A DNA stretch of 38,790 nt from Lachnospiraceae bacterium (GTDB lineage Bacteria; Bacillota; Clostridia; Lachnospirales; Lachnospiraceae), in contig JAKSSA010000019.1 of the NCBI GenBank assembly GCA_024403335.1, positions 1 to 38,790 on the forward strand, read 5' to 3'. Under the pieces are notes generated by a model. The model had not been told where the DNA came from, did no database searches, and was given only the letters and a program-made list of their open reading frames with translations. The position numbers and the translations under genes were made by a program. Positions 32,300 through 38,790 of this stretch are shown piece after piece (within the stretch, counting starts at the first letter, position 1; each line of letters begins with the position of its first letter).

Positions 32300-33415
32300 A
32301 TGAAAAATACTATTGGAAACAGTCTTACAATAACAATATTTGGTGAAAGCCATGGTGAAGCCATAGGCTGTGTTCTTGACGGAGTTGCACCAGGAATTGC
32401 AATTGATGATGAGTGCATTAAAGCCTACCTTTCAAAACGCCGCCCGTCAGGTTTGACAGATACCAAGCGTTGCGAGCCTGACAATTACAAAATCGTCAGC
32501 GGTGTTTTCGAGGGAAAAACAACCGGAACACCCATATGCATCATTATTCCAAATGAAGACAAAAAAAGTGCTGATTACAATTTTGGTCCTGCAAGACCAA
32601 GCCATGCTGATTATGCCGCACATGTAAAATATCATGGCTTTGAAGATTATCGTGGAGGCGGTCATTTTTCAGGCCGTATTACTGCTGCTTTAGTGGCTGC
32701 AGGCGGAATACTTCTTCCACAGCTTGAGAAGCTTGGCATATTCATAGGCACACATATCTTAAAATGCAGTGGTATAGAAGACCTTGCTTTTAATCCTGTT
32801 AATCCTTCTAAAGATATTAAAAAGCTCAAAGACTCATCTTTCCCTGTTCTTGATGAAGTAAAGGGACAGGCTATGGTAGATGAAATAGAAAAAGCCAAAA
32901 ATACACTTGATTCTGTTGGTGGTATAATTCAGACAGCAGTTACCGGTCTTCCGTCAGGTGTAGGGGAACCCTGGTTTGACAGTGTCGAAAGTCAGTTATC
33001 CCATGCCATTTTCTCTATTGGTGCTGTAAAAGGTGTAGAATTTGGCGCAGGTTTTGAAGGTACTTCCTTAAAAGGAAGTGAATTTAACGATTCCTTTATC
33101 AAAGGTGACGGTAAAATAGTCACCAAAACTAACAATAATGGTGGAATTAACGGCGGTATCACAAATGGAATGCCAATTTTATTTAATACTGCAGTTAAAC
33201 CTACTCCTTCTATATCAAAACCTCAGCAAACGGTAAATTTCCTTACAGGTAACGAAGAAGAGCTTGTTATAAAGGGAAGACACGATCCTGCCATCATCAG
33301 ACGCATATGCCCGGTTATTGACAGTATGACAGCAATCATCATTGCGGACATGCTTTGTTGCAGATATGGCACTGATGTACTTACAAAGGGAGAAAAATTA
33401 TGGAATATGGATTAA
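32300..33415 (+). CDS. aroC: Chorismate synthase
   Basis: Last common step, EPSP to chorismate with reduced FMN. 371 residues, full length. GESHGEAIGCVLDGVAPG is the N-terminal signature, SKRRPSG the family motif, and RPSHADYAAHVKYHGFEDYRGGGHFSGR and GRHDPAIIRR are also present. The gene begins 13 nt after aroB and its end overlaps the aroE-aroK start by 16 nt. Confidence 0.97.
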   Translation: MKNTIGNSLTITIFGESHGEAIGCVLDGVAPGIAIDDECIKAYLSKRRPSGLTDTKRCEPDNYKIVSGVFEGKTTGTPICIIIPNEDKKSADYNFGPARPSHADYAAHVKYHGFEDYRGGGHFSGRITAALVAAGGILLPQLEKLGIFIGTHILKCSGIEDLAFNPVNPSKDIKKLKDSSFPVLDEVKGQAMVDEIEKAKNTLDSVGGIIQTAVTGLPSGVGEPWFDSVESQLSHAIFSIGAVKGVEFGAGFEGTSLKGSEFNDSFIKGDGKIVTKTNNNGGINGGITNGMPILFNTAVKPTPSISKPQQTVNFLTGNEEELVIKGRHDPAIIRRICPVIDSMTAIIIADMLCCRYGTDVLTKGEKLWNMD

Positions 33416-34635
33416 TCGGAGAAAAATTAGGACACAGCTATTCAAAGCAGATTCATGCATCGATAGCTGATTACAACTTCGAAATCAAAGAAATTGCACG
33501 CGAAGACATTGATGCATTTATGAAAGCGAAAGATTTCAAAGCCATTAATGTCACAATTCCCTATAAGGAAACTGTAATCCCATATCTCGATGAAATCGAA
33601 GAAACTGCACTCAGAATTGGTGCTGTTAATACAGTAATTAATGATAAGGGACGCCTTTTGGGTTACAATACCGATTTTTATGGTATGGTTACTTTAATCA
33701 AGGCAAATGGTATAGAATTAAAAGGCAAAAAAGTACTCATTTTAGGTACAGGCGGCACCTGCAAGACCTCCTTCTGTGTAGCAGAAAGTCTTGGTGCCTC
33801 TTCCATTTACAAGGTTTCAAGAAGCGGAAAAGACGAAAGCTTAACCTACGAAGAGGTGCTTTCAAAACATACAGACGCAGATATTATTATAAATACCACT
33901 CCTTGTGGTATGTTCCCAAATGTAGATTCCACTCCTATTGATTTAAAGCTTTTTAACAAGCTTTCAGGAGTTATTGATGCAATTTATCATCCTTTACGTT
34001 CTAATCTTGTTCTTGAAGCCGAAAAGCTTAATATTCCCACCTGTGGCGGTTTATTAATGCTTGCAGCCCAGGCCGTAAAGGGGTGTGAAAAATTCCTTAA
34101 TACAAGCTTTGATGAAAGTGTAGCAATAAAAGCTTACAAAAATGTTCTTTTTGAAATGAGAAACATAGTCTTAATCGGAATGCCCTCTGCCGGCAAAACA
34201 ACTGTAGGTAAAGTACTTGCAAAGCGCACAGGAAAGGTCTTTGTCGATACAGATGATGTAATTAAGGAAAAAATTGGCAGCACTATCAAGGAATTTTTCG
34301 ATACAAAAGGTGAAGAAGCCTTTAGGGATATCGAAACCGAAGTAATAAAGGAATTATCAAATAAGCCAAATCTGATAATAGCAACCGGTGGTGGCGCAGT
34401 ATTAAGAGAAGAAAATGTGCGAGCATTAAAGCGTGACGGATTAATCTACATGCTTGACCGCTCAATTGATAAGCTCACTCCTACTTCTGATCGTCCATTG
34501 CTTCAAAACCGCGAAATGCTTGAAAGCTTATTTGCAAAGCGTTATCGTATCTATATCAACACAGCAGACGTTATTATTGATGCGAATGGAACAATTGATG
34601 AAGTAGCAAATGCAATACTTAATGATTGTCAATAA
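33400..34635 (+). CDS. aroE-aroK: Shikimate dehydrogenase-shikimate kinase fusion
   Basis: A 411-residue bifunctional protein. Residues 1-245 are AroE: KLGHSYSKQIH, NVTIPYKETV (catalytic Lys56), YNTDFYGM (Asp92), the NADP loop GTGGTCKTS and the closing GLLMLAAQAVKG. Residues about 255-411 are AroK: P-loop GMPSAGKTT (260-268), DTDD (283-286), ATGGGAVL (near 330) and lid SDRPLL (Arg365). It turns dehydroshikimate to shikimate-3-phosphate in one polypeptide. The start overlaps aroC by 16 nt and has GGGAG about 7 nt upstream. Confidence 0.96.
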   Translation: MEYGLIGEKLGHSYSKQIHASIADYNFEIKEIAREDIDAFMKAKDFKAINVTIPYKETVIPYLDEIEETALRIGAVNTVINDKGRLLGYNTDFYGMVTLIKANGIELKGKKVLILGTGGTCKTSFCVAESLGASSIYKVSRSGKDESLTYEEVLSKHTDADIIINTTPCGMFPNVDSTPIDLKLFNKLSGVIDAIYHPLRSNLVLEAEKLNIPTCGGLLMLAAQAVKGCEKFLNTSFDESVAIKAYKNVLFEMRNIVLIGMPSAGKTTVGKVLAKRTGKVFVDTDDVIKEKIGSTIKEFFDTKGEEAFRDIETEVIKELSNKPNLIIATGGGAVLREENVRALKRDGLIYMLDRSIDKLTPTSDRPLLQNREMLESLFAKRYRIYINTADVIIDANGTIDEVANAILNDCQ

Positions 34636-34706
34636 CTAAGTTATTTAGATATTGTCAAACAACATATAAGAAGTTCGATAAAAGTTATTTAACCAAAGGA
34701 ATAATT

Positions 34707-35138
34707 ATGAAAATACTTGTTATAAACGGAGCAAATCTCAATATGCTTGGCATTAGAGAACCAGGCATATACGGAAACTCTTCTTATGAAGACTTAAAAA
34801 ACATGATAAGTACTCATGCAATGGAAAAAGGCGTAGAAATCAAGTTTTACCAGTCAAACCATGAAGGCGATTTGGTAGATGCCATTCAAAGCGCATATTT
34901 TGAAAAATTTGACGGTATAGTTATCAATCCTGGTGCATATACTCATACAAGTCTTGCGATAGCTGATGCTGTAAAAGCCGTAAACATACCAACCGTTGAA
35001 GTTCATATTTCCGATGTCACAAAACGCGAAAGCTATCGTCAGATAAGTTATATTCGCGAAGTGGCCTCAAAAACTATAATGGGAAAAGGATTCGCAGGAT
35101 ATCTCGAAGCAATTGATTTCCTGCTTGAGAAAAAATGA
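34707..35138 (+). CDS. aroQ: 3-dehydroquinate dehydratase, type II
   Basis: Start set at the ATG at 34707, with AAAGGA 6 nt upstream; the frame extends back to 34626 but that part overlaps aroK and has no homology. 143 residues, the family size. KILVINGANLNMLGIREPGIYG is the N-terminal signature (Asn and Tyr24-type active-site residues), FYQSNHEGDLVDAIQ and VINPGAYTHTSLAIADA (catalytic His) and VEVHISDVTKRESYR follow. It joins aroA by an ATGA overlap. Confidence 0.96.
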   Translation: MKILVINGANLNMLGIREPGIYGNSSYEDLKNMISTHAMEKGVEIKFYQSNHEGDLVDAIQSAYFEKFDGIVINPGAYTHTSLAIADAVKAVNIPTVEVHISDVTKRESYRQISYIREVASKTIMGKGFAGYLEAIDFLLEKK

Positions 35139-36307
35139 TTGTAGATATTAAACCTTCAAAACTTAAAGGTGTCGTAAAAGCCCCGCCGTCAAAGAGTTTT
35201 CTCCACAGACTTCTCATTTGTGCAGCATTAGCAGACGGTGAATCAAAAATCGGCAATTTAGCTGAAAGTCAGGACATACTTGCCACTCGTGACTGCCTTA
35301 ATGCTTTAAAAAATGGCCTTTCAGCTGGCAAAGCACAAAATGAGCCTGTTATTTTTAACTGCCGCGAAAGTGGAAGTACTCTTCGCTTTTTCGTTCCCAT
35401 TGCATTATTAAAATGCCAAAATACCATTTTTAAAGGTGCTCCCCGCTTAATTGAGCGCGGAATAGGCATTTATGAAGAGGTACTTGGAAATAAAGGAGTT
35501 GAAATCTCAAAAGAAAGCGATGGTATTCATGTAAAAGGTGAACTTTTACCGGGACTTTACGAAATACCAGGCAATATATCAAGCCAGTACATTACAGGTT
35601 TGATGTTCGCGCTTCCTTTGCTTGACAAAGAAAGTACAATAACTGTTTTACCTCCTGTTGAAAGTCGTGCTTATATAGACTTAACCTTAGCAGTATTAAG
35701 ACAGTCTGGAATTGAGATTATTGAAAATCCCAAAAACACCTTCAAAATAAAAGGAAACCAAAAATATAAGCCTCTTAACTGTGATGCAGAAGGTGACTGG
35801 TCAAATGCAGCTTTCTTCTTTGCTTTAAAAGCTTTAGGACATGATATTGAAGTAACAGGACTCAATCCTGAAAGTGGTCAGGGCGACAGGGTATGCATAA
35901 AAGACTTTGAACTTTTAGGAAAAGAAGAAGTTTCAATTGCTGAATCAATAGATTTAGGACCTGTACTCATGGCTTTTGCTGCAGCAAAAGATGGTGGCAT
36001 TTTAACTGACACAAAAAGATTAAGGATAAAAGAAAGTGACAGAGCTTTGGTAATGGCCGAAGAACTTAAGAAATTCAAAGCTTTAATTACCGTTAATGAA
36101 AACGATGTCATCATCGAAAAATCCGAATTGCAGCCACCATTGGAAATACTTGAAGGACATAATGATCACCGCATCGTAATGAGCCTTGCTGTTTTACTGA
36201 CTTTAAAAGGCGGAACGATAAATGGTGCGGAAGCAGTCAGCAAAAGCTTCCCGGATTTTTTCGAGAAGCTTTCAAGCTTAGGCTGTGAACTTGAAATCAG
36301 AGAATAA
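35135..36307 (+). CDS. aroA: 5-enolpyruvylshikimate-3-phosphate synthase
   Basis: Sixth shikimate step. 390 residues, somewhat shorter than the common 420-430. APPSKSFLHRLLICAALADG contains the PEP/S3P-binding Lys-Ser, then NCRESGSTLRF, ISSQYITGLMFALPLL, the central DWSNAAFFF, RLRIKESDR and GHNDHRIVMSLAV. Starts with ATGA overlapping the aroQ stop. The reading of glyphosate sensitivity class was not attempted. Confidence 0.96.
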   Translation: MIVDIKPSKLKGVVKAPPSKSFLHRLLICAALADGESKIGNLAESQDILATRDCLNALKNGLSAGKAQNEPVIFNCRESGSTLRFFVPIALLKCQNTIFKGAPRLIERGIGIYEEVLGNKGVEISKESDGIHVKGELLPGLYEIPGNISSQYITGLMFALPLLDKESTITVLPPVESRAYIDLTLAVLRQSGIEIIENPKNTFKIKGNQKYKPLNCDAEGDWSNAAFFFALKALGHDIEVTGLNPESGQGDRVCIKDFELLGKEEVSIAESIDLGPVLMAFAAAKDGGILTDTKRLRIKESDRALVMAEELKKFKALITVNENDVIIEKSELQPPLEILEGHNDHRIVMSLAVLLTLKGGTINGAEAVSKSFPDFFEKLSSLGCELEIRE

Positions 36308-36374
36308 ACTGGCAAAAAATAAACAATAACAAACTAAATTTAAAATAATAATCTTTAATTAAAGCGGAGTTATC

Positions 36375-37232
36375 ATGTGGAAATTAGCAAATGACAAAAA
36401 AGTACTGATAATCGGACTTGGATTGCTTGGAGGCAGTTATGCTGAAGGGCTTACCAATCTTGGTTATGAAGTTGGTGCCATAACAAGAAGCCCTGAAAGT
36501 ATCGAATATGCGCTCGACAAAGGCATTATCGCCTCAGGACAAACAGAAGTTACGGAAGAATATGTAAAGCAGTTTGATTTACTTGTCTTCTGCCTTTATC
36601 CGCATGTTTTCCTTGACTGGCTCAAACAATACCAAAGCTTCATAAAGCCCGGAGCACTTTTAACCGATGTTACAGGTGTTAAGCGTTCTATCGTTTATCC
36701 TGTTCAGGCAATGTTAAGAGATGACCTTGAATTTATCGGTGCTCATCCAATGGCCGGAAAAGAAGTTTATGGCGTAAAAAATGCCACTTCTAAAATGTTT
36801 AGCAAAGCCAATTATATAGTAACACCCACCTTAAAAAATACTCCTGAAGGAATTGAAGCCTGCGAAGAGCTTGGAAGAATACTTGGTTTCCGTTCAGTTA
36901 AAAGGCTCTCTCCTGAAGATCATGACGAAATGATAGGTTTTCTTTCTCAGCTTACACACTGCATTGCTGTCAGCTTAATGGTCTGCAAAGATTCAGAAAA
37001 CCTTGTTGATTACACTGGTGACTCCTTCAGAGATTTAACAAGAATTGCCAAAATAAATGAAACCATGTGGACTGAACTGTTCTATCTTAATAAAGATGAA
37101 CTTTTACTTCAGATGGAACTTTTCTCTGAAAAATTCGATCGATTAAAAGAAGCTATAAGAACTGAAGACACAGAAACTCTCCACGAAATAATGAAATTAT
37201 CAACACAGAAAAGAAAATTATTCGATAACTGA
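36375..37232 (+). CDS. tyrA: Prephenate dehydrogenase
   Basis: Converts prephenate to 4-hydroxyphenylpyruvate for tyrosine. 285 residues: the Rossmann motif IIGLGLLGGSYAEGL, TDVTGVKRSIV, IGAHPMAGKE (catalytic His) and the helical C-terminal dimer domain with SQLTHCIAVSLM. No ACT domain follows, so feedback by Tyr via ACT is absent. GCGGAG precedes the ATG. It is 67 nt after aroA with no terminator seen, so it is probably in the same operon. Confidence 0.95.
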   Translation: MWKLANDKKVLIIGLGLLGGSYAEGLTNLGYEVGAITRSPESIEYALDKGIIASGQTEVTEEYVKQFDLLVFCLYPHVFLDWLKQYQSFIKPGALLTDVTGVKRSIVYPVQAMLRDDLEFIGAHPMAGKEVYGVKNATSKMFSKANYIVTPTLKNTPEGIEACEELGRILGFRSVKRLSPEDHDEMIGFLSQLTHCIAVSLMVCKDSENLVDYTGDSFRDLTRIAKINETMWTELFYLNKDELLLQMELFSEKFDRLKEAIRTEDTETLHEIMKLSTQKRKLFDN

Positions 37233-37255
37233 TTTGTCAGGCAGTAAAACACATT

Positions 37256-37290
37256 TTGTAGCGATAAAGCATATCTTATAGTGATATAAT
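37256..37290 (+). promoter_or_regulatory. Possible internal promoter of the DAHP synthase gene
   Basis: Extended -10 TGA-TATAAT (37282-37290) without a good -35 at proper spacing; a TTGTAG at 37256 is too far. The DAHP synthase gene might therefore be expressed separately as well as from the operon. Confidence 0.4.
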
Positions 37291-37353
37291 CAGAAATTGA
37301 GTTAATTATCAACCTATAAAAATATCAACTTCTAATAAAAGAAAGGCATTAAC

Positions 37354-38382
37354 ATGAACGTAGAATTCAGAAAAAGACTCCCTTCAGTACAGGATGTAAA
37401 AGCAATGTATCCTGTAAGTGAAGAACTTGCAGCTAAGAAAGCTGCAAACGATGCCGAATTACAGGCAGTATTTAATGGCAATAGCGATAAATTTGTACTT
37501 ATCATTGGTCCCTGCTCTGCAGACCGCGAAGATGCTGTTATTGAATATATTTCCCGTCTTCGTGAAGTTCAGGATAAAGTATCTGATAAAATAGTAATTG
37601 TTCCAAGAATCTATACCAACAAGCCAAGAACTACCGGTATCGGATATAAGGGAATGCTTCATCAGCCAGACCCCAATGGCTCACCTGATATGTTAAAAGG
37701 TCTCCTTGCCATAAGAAAGTTACACTTAGATGCCCTTAAAAAGACCGGTTTCTCATGTGCCGACGAAATGCTCTATCCTGAAAATCATCAGTATCTTTCA
37801 GATTTGATGACCTATGTTGCAGTTGGTGCCCGCTCTGTTGAAAACCAGCTCCACAGATTAACCTCAAGCGGTCTTGATATCCCTGTTGGTATGAAAAACC
37901 CTACAAGTGGTGATATTTCCGTTATGATTAACTCAATTACTGCAGCACAGGCCGGACATGATTTCGTTTACAACGGTTGGGAGGTAAAGTCAAAGGGTAA
38001 TCCGCTCGCACATGCCATCCTTCGTGGTTCTGTAAACAAGTATGGCCGTTCCATTCCAAATTACCACTATGAAGATATCAGAGCGCTTTGTGAGGCATAT
38101 GCCAAGGCAGAACTTCAGAATCCTGCCGTAATCATTGATACAAATCATTCAAATTCAGGAAAACAGTACCTTGAGCAAATTCGTATCGCAAAAGAAGTAA
38201 TTCACTCAACACATTATTCTGACGACATTCGCAAGCTTGTAAAAGGTCTCATGATCGAAAGCTACCTTGAAGACGGTTGTCAGAAGCCTGATGGTGGAGT
38301 TTACGGAAAATCAATCACTGACCCCTGCCTTGGTTGGGAAAAAACAGAAAAACTCATCTACGAACTTGCCGACATGAGGTAA
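37354..38382 (+). CDS. aroF: 3-deoxy-7-phosphoheptulonate synthase, class I
   Basis: First pathway step: PEP plus erythrose-4-phosphate to DAHP. 342 residues of the AroFGH type: VLIIGPCSADRED, VPRIYTNKPRTTGIGYKG (PEP-binding Lys-Pro-Arg-Thr), GARSVENQLHR, GMKNPTSGD, VIIDTNHSNSGKQ and MIESYLEDGCQ with metal ligands Cys (in GPCS), His, Glu and Asp. Feedback specificity for Phe, Tyr or Trp was not assigned. Placed after tyrA, with AGAAAGG upstream; completes the seven-step shikimate set. Confidence 0.96.
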   Translation: MNVEFRKRLPSVQDVKAMYPVSEELAAKKAANDAELQAVFNGNSDKFVLIIGPCSADREDAVIEYISRLREVQDKVSDKIVIVPRIYTNKPRTTGIGYKGMLHQPDPNGSPDMLKGLLAIRKLHLDALKKTGFSCADEMLYPENHQYLSDLMTYVAVGARSVENQLHRLTSSGLDIPVGMKNPTSGDISVMINSITAAQAGHDFVYNGWEVKSKGNPLAHAILRGSVNKYGRSIPNYHYEDIRALCEAYAKAELQNPAVIIDTNHSNSGKQYLEQIRIAKEVIHSTHYSDDIRKLVKGLMIESYLEDGCQKPDGGVYGKSITDPCLGWEKTEKLIYELADMR

Positions 38383-38405
38383 AAAACAAAAATTACGCTG
38401 ATTAA

Positions 38406-38476
38406 ATCGAGTAGGAGGCGGTGACTAACCGCCGTCCTCTCACAACACCGTACGTACCGTTCGGTATACGGCGCTT
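38406..38476 (-). ncRNA. Group II intron domains V and VI
   Basis: Domain V (about 38476-38444): stem with AGC near its 5' end, CCGTA/TACGG lower pairing, a CG bulge and a small GAAC-type loop. Domain VI (about 38441-38406): GGCGGT/ACCGCC hairpin, with an unpaired A in TCCTACTC as the likely branch point. Confidence 0.8.
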
Positions 38477-38790
38477 TCAATAGTTGACATGCACAGACTG
38501 ATAGGCTGTGGCTAAATCGTAGAAGCCACTGTTTATCAGTCTTTCTTTTGATAGGGCGCGGTTCACCGCTCCCATTCCAGATACGTACCAATAGCCCTTG
38601 CGACTGTTGGCTGTGATACATGCATAGTATTCTGGTATTCCAAGTTTGAGCAGATTTCTCTTTCTCGTTTTCGGTAACTTCCATTGTTTCCATATGCACA
38701 TACGTATTCTGTGGTAGAGCCATCCATTGATTTCTTCTATGTTACTCTTCATGCTCGCAATTCCATAATAGTTAAGCCATCCTCTTGCAT
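38477..38790 (-). CDS. ltrA: Group II intron reverse transcriptase/maturase, C-terminal part
   Basis: The open frame enters from the right edge and stops at TGA 38479-38477. The visible 104 codons start ARGWLNYYGIASMKSN and contain the group II maturase (X) domain: GWLYHRIRMCIWKQWKLPKTRKRNLLKLGI, then ANSRKGYWYVSGM and LINSGFYDLATAY. The stop lies directly before domain V, as usual for these introns. The reverse-transcriptase core is outside the window. The internal ATG at 38752 is not a true start. Confidence 0.9.
   Translation of the reverse strand, partial: ARGWLNYYGIASMKSNIEEINGWLYHRIRMCIWKQWKLPKTRKRNLLKLGIPEYYACITANSRKGYWYVSGMGAVNRALSKERLINSGFYDLATAYQSVHVNY

Larger units (their letters stand above)
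38406..38790 (-). mobile_element. Group II intron, 3' part (continues beyond the window)
   Basis: Retroelement in minus orientation, 23 nt after the DAHP synthase stop. It contains the maturase C-terminus, domain V and domain VI. The last intron bases are predicted to be CTCGAT ending at 38406, a common bacterial 3' boundary. The 5' part lies off the right edge, so class and completeness cannot be judged. Confidence 0.88.

Noticed and set aside
34626..34706. Longer N-terminus for AroQ
   Set aside because: It overlaps aroK, lacks homology, and the ATG at 34707 has AAAGGA in the right place.
38358..38752. Two separate small minus-strand genes at the right edge
   Set aside because: One frame is the C-terminal maturase of a group II intron that continues off the edge; the other is its shadow and covers structural RNA.

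Overview
The window is low-GC bacterial chromosome, about one-third G+C by eye. Several features point to Clostridia, most likely Lachnospiraceae: sigma-A type promoters, strong AAGGAG ribosome sites, a CIRCE operator, a cobalamin riboswitch, a long-type PPi-phosphofructokinase, a 58-residue DUF4250 protein and a TIM-barrel/AMP-ligase fusion. No ribosomal RNA or tRNA gene is visible, so the family assignment is an inference.

Layout. Positions 1-6450 are a minus-strand operon: DUF4250, YigZ, a class A penicillin-binding protein with an acidic tail, an OmpR-type response regulator and a histidine kinase cut by the left edge. Positions 6466-9641 hold a small membrane protein, a CE2-type SGNH esterase, a secreted Ig-like protein and a divergent XRE repressor. 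Then come dapB-dapA-yajC and tgt (minus). Next are two fusions on the minus strand: a sugar-isomerase-like TIM barrel joined to an acyl-CoA ligase (13055-15580), and a formimino-THF cyclodeaminase-like domain joined to FolD (15822-17375), the latter coupled to a MazG gene. On the plus strand at 18121-21077 is a lipoprotein leader separated by a -1 frame change, at a double A7 tract, from a CotH-kinase/GH25-lysozyme protein. GNAT, YgjP, CIRCE-controlled Hsp20, PPi-PFK and a 5'-nucleotidase-like HAD protein follow. A polar amino-acid ABC transporter occupies 25813-28171; its binding protein appears circularly permuted.

Positions 28444-29765 are a cobalamin-riboswitch operon encoding a transcobalamin-like (DUF4430) lipoprotein and an ECF S-component, which reads as a vitamin uptake module. 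Positions 29828-38382 form an aromatic amino-acid cluster covering all seven shikimate steps plus chorismate mutase-prephenate dehydratase and prephenate dehydrogenase: pheA, aroB, aroC, an aroE-aroK fusion, aroQ, aroA, tyrA and a DAHP synthase. It is preceded by a candidate attenuator with a Phe/Tyr-rich leader peptide and two intrinsic terminators. The right edge (38406-38790) is the 3' end of a minus-strand group II intron with its maturase and domains V and VI.

The most notable points are the circularly permuted binding protein, the aromatic leader, the slippery/phase-variable CotH-GH25 gene, the riboswitch/DUF4430/ECF module and the two enzyme fusions with degenerate or unusual features. 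All are read from sequence only; no database search was possible.
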